Source: Hymenobacter sp. YIM 151500-1 (GTDB lineage Bacteria; Bacteroidota; Bacteroidia; Cytophagales; Hymenobacteraceae). From it: DNA of 64,000 nucleotides. Position numbers and translations under genes: made by a program. Below the pieces are notes generated by a model. It was not told the origin of the DNA. It did no database searches and saw only the letters and a list, made by a program, of their open reading frames with translations. This document shows positions 25,629-34,335 of the stretch, piece after piece. Within the stretch, counting starts at the first letter, position 1. Every line of letters begins with the position of its first letter. Location of the stretch: the NCBI RefSeq assembly GCF_025979885.1, contig NZ_CP110139.1, forward strand, positions 1,860,001 through 1,924,000, read 5' to 3'.

Positions 25629-26147
25629 GTAGTACATGGCCTCTTCGTAGCAGCAGGGGACAAAATGACGCTAACCCCTGCCAGCACCCGCCGCGCATCA
25701 GCTCAAATCAGGGCTTCCACACAATAGGCACGTCGCGCAGGGTTGCGGTAACCTTGCGCGCTAGGCGACCCTTCCCTAGGTCCGATAAGAAAGCAAAGTT
25801 GGGGGGTACTAAACGCGTATGGGGCCCAGGAAACGGAGAGTACGGCACGCCAGGGCCTGACAATGGCGGTAAGAACTAGGAGTTGGAGTCTCGCAACAGT
25901 TAGGGCCACAAGCAACTCGGGTGGGCGGCCCTTGGCGGGGCGGGGCAGTCGGGGGCGTTTCCCCCCGAAGGCTACCGGTTCGGCTGAAGCGACGGGAAGC
26001 GAATCTTGCACGGCCCCCCCCGAGGATTTGCCGGCAACTGCGGTTTTACTTCTACTTTTAACTGATTTCGCTCCGTCTCTTTCGTCGTGCCGAACGTGCC
26101 GGCCCCCGGCCGCTGCGAGCGGTTCGTTCCATCCGCTGCCCTTGCCC

Positions 26148-28196
26148 ATGCTTACGCCTGCCGCCGCTGCCATCGCGCCCGCCGACACCCTCCTGCGGGA
26201 CCTACTCGCCGTCTCGCTGACCGGCATCATCTTCTACACGCCCCTTTACGACCCGGCCGGTTCGGGCGACATCGTCGATTTTACCTTCGAGTACCTCAAC
26301 CCGGCAGCCCAGCGCATGATGGCCATGCCGGAGGTGCCCACCGTGACCCACAACCAGCAGTGGCCCCACAGCCGGGCCCACGGCACGTTCCAGTTTCACG
26401 TCGAGGCCTTTGTCTCGGGCGAGCCCCGGCACTACGACATTAACTACCAGGCCGACGGCTACGACAACTACTACCGCCTCGCCGCCCGCCGCTCCGGGGC
26501 CGGGCTGCTGGTGAGCTTCACCGACACGGCCGACCAGCCCCGCACGCCCGTGGAAGCGGCCCTGCGCGCGAGCCAGGCTGCCGAGCAGGCCGCCCGCGCC
26601 GAGGCCGAGCAGCAGCGCCAGCGCTTTTACGACCTGCTCATGCAGCTGCCCGCTCAAGTGGCCGTGCATGAAGGGCCCGACCAGGTGTTTACCCTCGTCA
26701 ACCCTGGCTACCAGCGTCTGGCACCGGGACGCGAATTAGTGGGTTTGCCTATCCGCGAGGCTTGGCCTGAGCTGGTCAGCCAAGGCATCCTGGATATGCT
26801 CGACCACGTCTACCAGAGTGGCGAACCGTTTAGGGGCCGGGAGCTGCCTTTCCGGGTCGATGTTGCGCGTACAGGCCAACTGGAGCTGGTTTACTTCAAT
26901 GCCTTTTTTCTACCCCTGCGCGACGCCCAGGGCCAGTTGCACGGCGTACTCAATTTTTCCTACGACGTGACCGAGCAAGTGCAGGCCCGTGAGCAGCTGC
27001 AACAACTCAACCAGCAACTGGAACTCCGGGTGCAGGAGCGCACCCGCCAGCTCAGCGAGCAGCAAGCCCTGCTGCGCCAGATTCTGAGCCGCGTGCCGGC
27101 TTACATCGCCACCCTGAGTGGTCCCGAGCACCGCTACACCTTCTTCAACGACGCCTACAAAGCCCTCTCGGGCGGCCGCATCACGCTAGGCGCGCGCGCA
27201 ATCGACGTGTTTCCCGAGATTGTGCCCCAGGGCTTCCTGGCGCTGCTCGACCAAGTCTACGCGAGCGGCGTGGCGGTGAGCGGCACCGACACGCCCGCCC
27301 AGCTAGTCAACCCTGCCACCGGCCAGTTGGAGCCTCTCTACGCCGATTTCTTTTACCAGCCCCTCTTCGACGAGCACCAGCAGGTATGGGGTATTCTGGC
27401 GTATGTGCAAGATGTCAGCGAGAAGGTGGAGGCTCGCCAGCAAGTGCAGGCCCTTAATGAGCAACTGACGGCCATCAACGAGGAGCTGAACGAGAGCAAC
27501 CGCCAGCTCACGCGCACCAACGTGGATCTGGACAACTTCATCTACACGGCCAGCCACGACCTGAAAGCGCCCATCACCAACATTGAGGGCCTGCTGCTGG
27601 CCCTGGAGCAGGAGCTGCCCGCCGCGGCCCAGGTCGGCGACGTGCCCGAGATGCTGCACCGGATGCAGGGGGCCATCGAGCGCTTCAAGCGCACCATCGC
27701 CCACCTGACCGACATCTCGCGCCTGCAAAAAGAGCACGGCCAGCCCAGCGCCCCGGTGCCGCTGGCCGCCCTTATTGAGGAAGTCTGCCTTGACCTCACG
27801 CCCCTGCTGGCCGAAACGCAGGCCCGCCTCAACGTGGACGTAGCGGCGTGCCCGGCCGTCACCTTCGCTGAAAAAAACCTGCGCAGCATCGTGTACAACC
27901 TGCTCAGCAATGCCCTCAAGTACCGCTACCCCGACCGCGCGCCCGAGGTGCACATCCGCTGCCGCGCCGAGGCGGGCTACCAGGTGCTGGAAGTGCAGGA
28001 CAACGGCCTGGGCTTGGACCTGTCTCAAGGCCAGGAGCGGCTGTTTCAAATGTTCCAGCGCCTGCACACCCACGTCGAAGGCACCGGCATCGGCCTCTAC
28101 ATGGTCAAGAAAATCGTGGAAAATGCAGGGGGCCGCATCGAAGTGGAAAGCCAGCTCGGCCAGGGATCTACCTTCCGCGTGTATTTTCTCCGCTAA
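26148..28196 (+). CDS. Soluble multi-PAS histidine kinase
   Basis: Encodes 682 residues from MLTPAAAAIAPADTLLRDLL; 95 codons upstream are open but do not look coding. Three PAS-like domains lie at about 20-125, 155-275 and 310-425, the last two separated by a coiled coil (QLNQQLELRVQERTRQL). HisKA contains FIYTASHDLKAPITNIEGL (His near residue 470) and the ATPase has IVYNLLSNALKYRYP, DNGLGLDL and GTGIGLYMVKKIVE. No membrane helix is seen, so it is a cytoplasmic sensor. The truncated response regulator 40 bp downstream was probably its partner. Confidence 0.9.
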   Translation: MLTPAAAAIAPADTLLRDLLAVSLTGIIFYTPLYDPAGSGDIVDFTFEYLNPAAQRMMAMPEVPTVTHNQQWPHSRAHGTFQFHVEAFVSGEPRHYDINYQADGYDNYYRLAARRSGAGLLVSFTDTADQPRTPVEAALRASQAAEQAARAEAEQQRQRFYDLLMQLPAQVAVHEGPDQVFTLVNPGYQRLAPGRELVGLPIREAWPELVSQGILDMLDHVYQSGEPFRGRELPFRVDVARTGQLELVYFNAFFLPLRDAQGQLHGVLNFSYDVTEQVQAREQLQQLNQQLELRVQERTRQLSEQQALLRQILSRVPAYIATLSGPEHRYTFFNDAYKALSGGRITLGARAIDVFPEIVPQGFLALLDQVYASGVAVSGTDTPAQLVNPATGQLEPLYADFFYQPLFDEHQQVWGILAYVQDVSEKVEARQQVQALNEQLTAINEELNESNRQLTRTNVDLDNFIYTASHDLKAPITNIEGLLLALEQELPAAAQVGDVPEMLHRMQGAIERFKRTIAHLTDISRLQKEHGQPSAPVPLAALIEEVCLDLTPLLAETQARLNVDVAACPAVTFAEKNLRSIVYNLLSNALKYRYPDRAPEVHIRCRAEAGYQVLEVQDNGLGLDLSQGQERLFQMFQRLHTHVEGTGIGLYMVKKIVENAGGRIEVESQLGQGSTFRVYFLR

Positions 28197-28235
28197 CGCC
28201 GGCGCGGCCCCCGCCGGCCCGTACGAAGCCCAACC

Positions 28236-28574
28236 GTGCCCAAACTCCCCTGCGTGCGGCTGGTCAACGACGACCCGACCACCAACTTCCTCAATTGCAA
28301 GCTGCTGCTGCGCCTCGGTGTCCCCGACCACGTGCTCGTGGCCCGCCACGGCCAGGAGGCCCTGGACCGGCTGCACACCCAGTGCCGGGCGCAGCCGGCC
28401 GACTGCCCGGTGCTCATCTTTCTGGACGTGAACATGCCCGTCCTGAACGGCATCCAGTTTCTGGAAGCCTACCAGCAGCTGCCGCCCGGCCAGCGGCGGG
28501 CCGTGGTCGTAATCATGCTCACCTCCTCAGTCAGTCCCCGCGACCAGCGGCGCATCGACCATTCACTGGACGGC
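28236..28574 (+). pseudogene. Response regulator receiver domain, 3' end lost
   Basis: About 113 residues of a single-domain receiver remain: MPKLPCVRLVNDDPTTNFLN, phospho-acceptor Asp64 in IFLDVNMPVLNGIQFLE and the Thr/Ser site in VVVIMLTSSVSPRDQRR. Similarity stops after RRIDHS, before the conserved Lys-Pro and last helix. The frame continues to 28865 but this part lies over an AraC-like sequence in another frame, so the end was replaced by foreign DNA near 28575. It follows the PAS kinase gene. Confidence 0.8.
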
Positions 28575-28584
28575 GGGGGTTCGT

Positions 28585-29112
28585 TTGGTGGGTGTGCGCT
28601 TTTTTCCTCACACTTTCGCTTGTTTCGCGCCCCACGGTTTGGCGATACAGGAATTGAACGACCAAACGGTGGAGGTCGCCGCGCTGGGTTCCGCGTTTCA
28701 AGCCGTGGCAGCTCAGCTCGTCGATTGCTGCGACCCCATGGCGGCCATCGCACGGTTGCAACGCTATTTCCTGGCTCACTTGCGCCATCACCCCCCGGCA
28801 ACCTTAGGCCAGCAGTACTTAAGCGCTGCCGTGCCCTACATTCTGGCCAGACAGGGCCGGGCTGACCTGGACAGTCTGGTGCGCAAGCTGGGGGTCAGCC
28901 ACCGCTACCTAGAACAGTTGTTTGCCTGCCGGGTAGGCGTCAGCCCCAAATACTTTTGCCGCATCATTCGCTTCCAGCAAACGTTCCGGTGGCTGGCGCG
29001 GGAGCCTCGGCTCACGGCGGTTGCCCTGGCCTGTGGGTATTACGACCAAGCGCATTTTATCCGCGACTTTCGCCACTTCACCGGGAGTACCCCTTCCGCC
29101 TTCGTGCGAAAT
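28585..29112 (+). pseudogene. AraC-family regulator fragment lacking its N-terminus
   Basis: The frame opens with TTG (LVGVRFFPHTFACF) in what should be the middle of a DUF6597-type sensory domain. It continues to an AraC DNA-binding domain: LDSLVRKLGVSHRYLEQLF, VGVSPKYFCRIIRFQQTFRW and ALACGYYDQAHFIRDFRHF with TGSTPSAFV. About 100 N-terminal residues expected of a complete protein are missing, cut at the junction with the response regulator. In the same frame it runs directly into a serine recombinase sequence near 29113. Confidence 0.75.
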
Positions 29113-30129
29113 GCAGGCCCCATCAGCAAACAGTTGCGTAAAGCCTTTTTGCTCAAGCTGCATTCCCAGCTGAACAATACCCAATTGGTAGCTTGGCTTC
29201 GCAAGCGCGGAGTAGGACTATCGGAAAAGCTACTAACCCAAACCTTTCGCAACTCATTTTATTGCGGCCTAATCAGCTCCAGTCTGCCGGATGGTGAAGT
29301 GGTGCAAGGACGCCATCAAGGGTTGATTAGCGAGGCGCAGTTCCTTCAACTCAACCAGCTGCGGCAACAGCAGGAACACGGACATGCGCACGCTAAAGAA
29401 GTGCCCACCGTTCCGCTAAAGCATCATGTGCGCTGCCACCGCTGTGGCAAGTTCCTGACGGGCTACGAAGTGAAGAAGAAAGGGCTATGGTACTACAAAT
29501 GCAACACCATGGGGTGCAAACTCAACATTGGCGCCCGGCAGTTGCACCGTGCATATCACGATTTGCTCCAAACGTACACGTTGCCTACGCACTTAGTAGC
29601 GCCGCTCAAGAGCATTACCGCAAGCCTTTTTCATCAGCTGAACCAGGAAGGCGCGCAGAAACGCAAAGCACTACATGCGGAGCTGAAGAAAGTCCAGCAG
29701 AAGTTAGAGAAAATGGAAGAGCGTTACGCCATTGGCGAACTCGACCCCAATGTCTACGAGAAGTTTCGCCGCAAAATTACAGCCGAAGAACTCCTGCCCG
29801 TGCAGCTCGAGTACCAACGCCTGGCAACAGATGTATCGAACCTCGAAGCGTACACCAATTTCGCCGTTGAAACGGCAGCTGACTTACACAGTGTGTGGAC
29901 CAAAGCTGATTTACTTACTCACCAACAACTACAACAGATGATCCATCCAAATGGAATAGCCTTCGCGCCCGAATCAGGACTTTATCGAATCGGTAGAGCC
30001 AATGTCATTTTTGACACAATTGCCTCACTTACAGCGCGTAGCACCAAACAAAAAACCGGACTTACCACCTCAAAAGATGATAAATCCGGTTTGGTGGGCC
30101 CAACTGGAATCGAACCAGTGACCTGCTGA
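29113..30129 (+). pseudogene. C-terminal half of a large serine recombinase, fused in frame to the AraC fragment
   Basis: From about 29113 the frame changes to a recombinase domain (KLHSQLNNTQLVAWLRKRGV, TFRNSFYCGLISS), a zinc ribbon (RCHRCGKFLTGYEVKKKG, YYKCNTMGCKLN with four Cys) and a coiled-coil helix (ELKKVQQKLEKMEERYAIGE). The N-terminal catalytic resolvase domain with its Ser is absent. The last residues (VGPTGIEPVTC) are read from the tRNA gene, so the natural end may also be lost. Base composition is lower in GC than the flanks, which fits transfer. Such integrases insert phages or islands; this copy cannot recombine DNA. Confidence 0.8.
30049..30092 (-). terminator. Terminator of the CAU tRNA
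   Basis: On the minus strand the stem AAACCGGA pairs with TCCGGTTT across a 24-nt loop and ends in a T run. It begins at the tRNA 3' end. Confidence 0.7.
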
Positions 30130-30168
30130 TTATGAGTCAGCTGCTCTAACCGATTGAGCTATAGGCCC
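30092..30168 (-). tRNA. tRNA with CAU anticodon, probably tRNA-Ile2 (or elongator tRNA-Met)
   Basis: A 77-nt cloverleaf including encoded CCA. The acceptor stem is GGGCCTA with TGGGCCC, the anticodon loop is CTCATAA (anticodon CAU) on a GCTGA/TCAGC stem, and the T-arm loop is TTCGATT. The acceptor sequence and GACTCATAATC core resemble Ile2 (lysidine-modified) more than Met, but the two cannot be separated by eye. Its 3' end abuts the serine recombinase remnant, a usual place for integration. Confidence 0.93.
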
Positions 30169-30320
30169 AGTGCGAAACTTCCCTTTTGGCGGTTGATTTC
30201 GACTAGGCAAACTTCGACTTTTGCCGGCGGATTTGCAAGCTGGTGCCCGCCGGCTCGCCCTGTTTTTCTACGAAACCGGCGTCGCGCGGCTGTACCGGGC
30301 GCGTGCGACGCGCCCCTACT

Positions 30321-30980
30321 ATGCCTAAACTGCCCAATCTGCTTTTCGACTTCGGGGGCGTCCTCATCAACATCGACTATAGCCTCACGCTGGCGGCCAT
30401 GCGGCGGCACGGCAGCACCATTGAGTTTACGCAGGCGGCCCAGGCTGAGCTGTTCGACTTGCTGGAAACCGGCCGCCTTACGCCCGAGGAGTTCCGGGCG
30501 GGGCTGCGCCAGCACTACGGGCTCAGGGCCACCGACGAGGAGCTGGACGCGGCCTGGAACGCCATGCTACTCGATGTGCCAGCCGAGCGCCTGGCCCTGG
30601 TGGCCGAGCTGCGGGCCCAGGGCCACCAGACGGCTTTGCTGTCGAATACCAACCAGATTCACATCGAGGAAATCAACCGGCGGCTGAAGACGCAGTATGG
30701 CTTCGGGCACGGCATTGCTGATTGCCTGGACCGGGTGTTTTATTCGCAGCAAGTAGGCCTGCGCAAGCCGGGCGAGGAAATTTTCCGGCACGCCCTGCGG
30801 GAGATGAACTGGAAGGCCGAAGAAACGTTGTTTATCGAAGACAGCCCCCAGCACATTGCTACGGCCCGCCGGCTGGGGCTGCGTACCTTGTTTCTGACTC
30901 CGCCCCTAACCCTGCAGGACGCCCTGCCCGCCGCGCTTCGTGCCTTTCCGCAAGAATACTCCGCCCCCACTCCAGCCTGA
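30321..30980 (+). CDS. HAD-superfamily hydrolase
   Basis: Encodes 219 residues from MPKLPNLLFDFGGVLINIDY; an upstream frame extension is rejected. HAD motif I is seen, although its second Asp is Gly (DFGGV), as in many HAD-IA proteins. Motif II is ALLSNTNQIH, motif III Lys is in GLRKPGEEIF and motif IV is TLFIEDSPQHI. A helical cap lies between motifs I and II. The enzyme is likely a phosphatase acting on small phosphorylated metabolites; the substrate cannot be told. Its end overlaps the next gene by 41 bp. Confidence 0.85.
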   Translation: MPKLPNLLFDFGGVLINIDYSLTLAAMRRHGSTIEFTQAAQAELFDLLETGRLTPEEFRAGLRQHYGLRATDEELDAAWNAMLLDVPAERLALVAELRAQGHQTALLSNTNQIHIEEINRRLKTQYGFGHGIADCLDRVFYSQQVGLRKPGEEIFRHALREMNWKAEETLFIEDSPQHIATARRLGLRTLFLTPPLTLQDALPAALRAFPQEYSAPTPA

Positions 30981-32178
30981 TGCTCCGGCGCCGGGTTTCT
31001 TTTCTGAAGACGACCAAGCCGCCGCCGACGCGGCCTTCACCCGCTACGAGCGGCCCGCCCGGCCCCGGTGGCTGCGCTACGGCCTGCACCTGCTGCTGTT
31101 TCTGGCTACACTGCTCACCACCACCTTGGCCGGCGTGACCTTGACGGCGGGCACCGTGGATATAGTGCCATTTCAGGTGTTGCTGCTGCCGGCGGCCCAG
31201 CGGTGGCAGGTGCTGGAGCCGGGTCTATGGTTTTCAATTCCCTTCCTGGGCGTGCTGACGGTGCACGAGTTTGGGCACTATTTCGCGGCCCGCTATTACC
31301 GCATCCGCGCCACGCTGCCCTACTTTATTCCGATTCCGCTGGGTATCGGCACCTTCGGGGCGGTGATTCGCATCAAAGACCGGTTTTTTTCGCGGCGGGA
31401 GGTTTTCGACGTGGGCCTGGCCGGGCCGCTGGCGGGACTAGTGGTGGCCGTGGGCGTGCTGGTGTACGGCTTCACCCACCTGCCGCCGCTGGAATACCTC
31501 TACAGCATTCACCCCGAGTACCGGTTCTACGGCACAGACTATGCCCGACACGCCTACCAGGCCGGGCACCCGGTGGTGCTGGCTCAGCCCTTGCTGTTTC
31601 AGGGCTTGGCTGCTTTGTTGGCCGACCCGGCCCGCCTTCCCCATCCCGACGAACTGCTGCATTACCCGGTGCTGATGGCCGGGGTGCTGGCTTTGTTCTT
31701 CACGGCCCTCAACCTGCTGCCCATTGGCCAGCTCGACGGCGGCCACATCGTGTACGGGCTGCTGGGGCTGCGCCGGGCGGCGCGGGTGTCGGTGGCCTTA
31801 TTTATCGGCTTTATTTTTTACGCTGGACTAGGGTTGTTTACGCTGCGTTCCGACACCGACACGTGGCTGTACGGGGCGCCGGCTTACGCGCTCTACCTAT
31901 TTCTGGTGTTTCGGCGGACGGTGCCCACCGTGCGGCGGGCCTTGCTGCTGGGTGGGGGCGTGTGGCTGGGGCAACTGGCGTTGGCCTCGGCTGTGCCGAG
32001 CCTGGAGGGCAACCCCGGCTGGCTGTTGTTTGGGCTGCTGCTGGCCCGGCTTACGGGCATCTTTCACCCGCCTGCCCCCGACGAACGGCCACTTTCCCGA
32101 GGCCGCCGGATGCTGGGCTGGCTGATGCTGGTTATTTTTGTGCTCTGCTTCGCCCCGTCGCCGCTGGTTTTTCGCTAA
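30940..32178 (+). CDS. Site-2-protease-family intramembrane metalloprotease
   Basis: Encodes 412 residues from a GTG start that overlaps the HAD gene. The zinc motif HEFGHYFAARYY and the second metal site NLLPIGQLDGGHIVYGLLG are intact. Eight or more hydrophobic segments surround them. Such proteases cut membrane-anchored regulators or peptides. No PDZ domain is evident. The substrate is unknown. Translational coupling to the HAD gene suggests co-expression. Confidence 0.88.
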   Translation: MPFRKNTPPPLQPDAPAPGFFSEDDQAAADAAFTRYERPARPRWLRYGLHLLLFLATLLTTTLAGVTLTAGTVDIVPFQVLLLPAAQRWQVLEPGLWFSIPFLGVLTVHEFGHYFAARYYRIRATLPYFIPIPLGIGTFGAVIRIKDRFFSRREVFDVGLAGPLAGLVVAVGVLVYGFTHLPPLEYLYSIHPEYRFYGTDYARHAYQAGHPVVLAQPLLFQGLAALLADPARLPHPDELLHYPVLMAGVLALFFTALNLLPIGQLDGGHIVYGLLGLRRAARVSVALFIGFIFYAGLGLFTLRSDTDTWLYGAPAYALYLFLVFRRTVPTVRRALLLGGGVWLGQLALASAVPSLEGNPGWLLFGLLLARLTGIFHPPAPDERPLSRGRRMLGWLMLVIFVLCFAPSPLVFR

Positions 32179-32223
32179 TACCTTATCTGCCTGCCGGCCA
32201 CTGCGCCGGGCCAGGCTCTATAG

Positions 32224-32877
32224 ATGACCGTTTCGCAATTTTCTCAGTCTCAGTCTCTGCGCGGCTCTACGCTGCTGTTGTTGCGCCAGCACGGCCTGTA
32301 CGTGAGCCAGCGCAACCGCCGCGGGGTGGCCTGGCTGGAAACTGAAATTCCCTACGAAGAGCTGCTGCCCATTGGGCTGGAATACGCGGGCCCGCCGCCG
32401 GCCGCGCTGCCGCGGCCCCTGTTCTGGGTGTTGGGCTGGCTGCTGATTCAGCTGATTCGCGCGGCGCTGCCAAACCGTCCAGCGGCTCCCGACCTACCCG
32501 TGGCTCTACTGGTGGGGGGCACTTTGCTGGTGGCCGTGCTGGTAGCCTATTGGTGGCGGCTCCGTAGCCGCACGGTTACGCTGAACACCAACCGCATCCG
32601 CCTCACCCTGCCCGACCGGCCCGGCCAGCGCCCGGCCCTGGAGGCTTTCACCGACGAGCTGCGCCGCCGCGCCCACGGCTACCTGCGCGAAGAATACGCC
32701 CAGGTAAACCCGCTGGGCCCCATCGAGCTACAACTGCACCGCCTGCACTGGCTGCACCGCCTTCAGGTGCTCAGCCCCCAGGAGTTGCAAGCCCTCAGCA
32801 CCCGCCTCACCGGCCGCCTCTCCCTTGACCCGCTCAAGCTCATGGGCCAGGACTTGGAAACGCCGTATGTAAATTAA
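32224..32877 (+). CDS. Uncharacterised two-helix membrane protein
   Basis: Encodes 217 residues. The N-terminal part (SLRGSTLLLLRQHGLYVSQR) is soluble. Two hydrophobic segments follow (PLFWVLGWLLIQLIRAALP and VALLVGGTLLVAVLVAYWW), then a basic stretch and a helical C-terminal part with IELQLHRLHWLHRLQVLSPQ. I do not recognise a family. It follows the site-2 protease by 45 bp and may share its transcript. Confidence 0.6.
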   Translation: MTVSQFSQSQSLRGSTLLLLRQHGLYVSQRNRRGVAWLETEIPYEELLPIGLEYAGPPPAALPRPLFWVLGWLLIQLIRAALPNRPAAPDLPVALLVGGTLLVAVLVAYWWRLRSRTVTLNTNRIRLTLPDRPGQRPALEAFTDELRRRAHGYLREEYAQVNPLGPIELQLHRLHWLHRLQVLSPQELQALSTRLTGRLSLDPLKLMGQDLETPYVN

Positions 32878-33048
32878 GTGTAGACCTGAGACCGTGAGAG
32901 GTGAGAAGTGAGACTCTGTTCAATGCCTCACTCTTTTAACCCACTTTCTGCTCACAACAAAAAAGACGCTCTGATGAGCGTCTTTTTTGTTGAAATAGAT
33001 TGTCAGAACGAAGTCTCACTTCTCACCTCTCACAGTCTTAGGTCTACT
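32877..33048. repeat. Inverted repeat of the GTGAGAAGTGAGA family around a terminator
   Basis: The left arm (32877-32914) contains GTGAGAGGTGAGAAGTGAGAC and its complement is at 33012-33048, with TAGACCT/AGGTCTA at the outer ends. The right arm overlaps the pgk stop codon. Words of the same family occur in and after the ligase gene at 37534. Confidence 0.85.
32955..32992. terminator. Bidirectional terminator between convergent genes
   Basis: A 17-bp perfect stem, CAACAAAAAAGACGCTC with its complement, has a 4-nt loop and A and T runs on the two sides. It serves both the gene at 32224 and pgk. Confidence 0.9.
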
Positions 33049-34228
33049 CTAGCGCCGTCACGCCGGGTAGCTCTTTGCCTTCCATGTATTCGAGCAGGGC
33101 GCCGCCGCCGGTGCTGATGTAGCTTACTTGGTCGGCGAAGCCCAGCTGGTTGACGGCTGCCGCTGAGTCGCCGCCGCCGATGAGGCTGAAGGCGCCTTGC
33201 TGGGTGGCTTCGGCAATGGCCTGGGCTATGGCCTCGGTGCCTTTGGCGAAGGCCGGCATTTCAAACACGCCCATGGGGCCATTCCAGAGGATGGTTTTGG
33301 ACTGGCGCACCACCTCGGCAAACGCCTGAATGGACTCGGGGCCCAGGTCGAGGCCCATCCAGCCGTCGGGAATCTGGTCGTTCGGGGCCACGCGGGTTTG
33401 GGCGTCGTTGGCAAACTTGTCGGCAATGACGCTGTCGGTGGGCAGTACCAGGTTTACGCCCTTGGCTTTGGCTTTTTCAATGAGGCTGAGAGCCAGCTCC
33501 TGTTTGTCGGCTTCCAGCAGGGAGCTGCCGATGCTGCCGCCCTGGGCTTTGGCAAACGTGTAGGCCATGCCCCCGCCGATAAGCAGATTGTCGACTTTAT
33601 CGAGCAGCTTTTCGATGATGAGAATCTTGTCGGAAATCTTGGCCCCGCCCATGATGGCCGTGAACGGCCGCTCGGCTTGCTCCAACACGCGCTTGGCGTT
33701 GTCCAGCTCGCCCTGGAGCAGGTAGCCGGCCACCCGGTCTTCGGGCGCGAAGCTTTCGGCCATAACGGCCGTGGAGGCGTGCTTGCGGTGGGCCGCCCCG
33801 AAGGCATCGTTCACGTACACCTGGCCGAGCTTGGCCAGTTGGCTGGCAAAAGCAGCGTCGCCCTTCTCCTCTTCCCCGTAGAAACGCACGTTCTCAACCA
33901 GCAGCACCTGGCCGGGTTGCAGGGCCTGAGCTTGGGGTTCGGCCCGGAGGGCGTCGTCGGCGAACTGCACCGGCTGGCCATACTCCTGGCTAAGGCGAGT
34001 TACCAGGTGGCGCAGCGAATATTTGTCCTCGGGTCCACCTTTGGGCCGGCCCAGGTGGGAAAGCAGCACCACCGAGCCCCCATCCTGCAGAATCTTCTGA
34101 ATGGTGGGGGTGGCCGCCCGGATGCGGGTGTCGTCGGTGATGGTAAAGCTCTTGTCGAGGGGCACGTTGAAGTCTACGCGCACCACGGCCCGCTTACCGG
34201 CAAAGTTGTACTGGTCGAGGGTTTTCAT
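33044..34228 (-). CDS. pgk: Phosphoglycerate kinase
   Basis: Encodes 394 residues. Family motifs are clear: [14 protein letters not shown] at the N-terminus, [10 protein letters not shown], the substrate-binding [22 protein letters not shown], and the C-terminal GGGDSAAAV and [13 protein letters not shown]. The enzyme makes ATP from 1,3-bisphosphoglycerate in glycolysis. Length and start ([12 protein letters not shown]) are as expected. A short hairpin GCGCGAAG-TCCGG-CTTCGCGC lies upstream at 34273-34293. Confidence 0.98.
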   Translation of the reverse strand: MKTLDQYNFAGKRAVVRVDFNVPLDKSFTITDDTRIRAATPTIQKILQDGGSVVLLSHLGRPKGGPEDKYSLRHLVTRLSQEYGQPVQFADDALRAEPQAQALQPGQVLLVENVRFYGEEEKGDAAFASQLAKLGQVYVNDAFGAAHRKHASTAVMAESFAPEDRVAGYLLQGELDNAKRVLEQAERPFTAIMGGAKISDKILIIEKLLDKVDNLLIGGGMAYTFAKAQGGSIGSSLLEADKQELALSLIEKAKAKGVNLVLPTDSVIADKFANDAQTRVAPNDQIPDGWMGLDLGPESIQAFAEVVRQSKTILWNGPMGVFEMPAFAKGTEAIAQAIAEATQQGAFSLIGGGDSAAAVNQLGFADQVSYISTGGGALLEYMEGKELPGVTALE

Positions 34229-34335
34229 ATGCGAAGGAGAAGTTGAGTATGGCCTTGTACGGCGCGAATGTAGCGCGAAGTCCGGCTTCGCGCCTACGGC
34301 CCACCTTCCGGCGGCTCGTTGGCGCCGCCTGGTTC

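Larger units (their letters stand above)
24541..25879 (+). pseudogene. Helix-turn-helix gene split by the IS5-type element
   Basis: The first part (24541-24777) encodes a 79-residue HTH protein, MKAAATSPSTKSRALIVPAE and later LTLTAKLILAEIIDLYKVRK, FATRLGIGLRTVGDAIKQL. A GGAGGAGGG ribosome-binding site lies 11 bp upstream. The helix-turn-helix resembles those of phage or plasmid replication and accessory proteins. Removing 24778-25625 and one TA copy joins the frame directly to 25628-25879 (GSTWPLRSSRGQNDANPCQH and onward to a TAA-type stop after DNGGKN), giving about 162 residues. The tail part has no recognised domain, so how much of it is real protein is uncertain. Confidence 0.6.

Noticed and set aside
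25863..26147. Longer N-terminus for the PAS kinase
   Set aside because: The 95 extra codons are low-complexity, have no family similarity and precede a canonical start at 26148.
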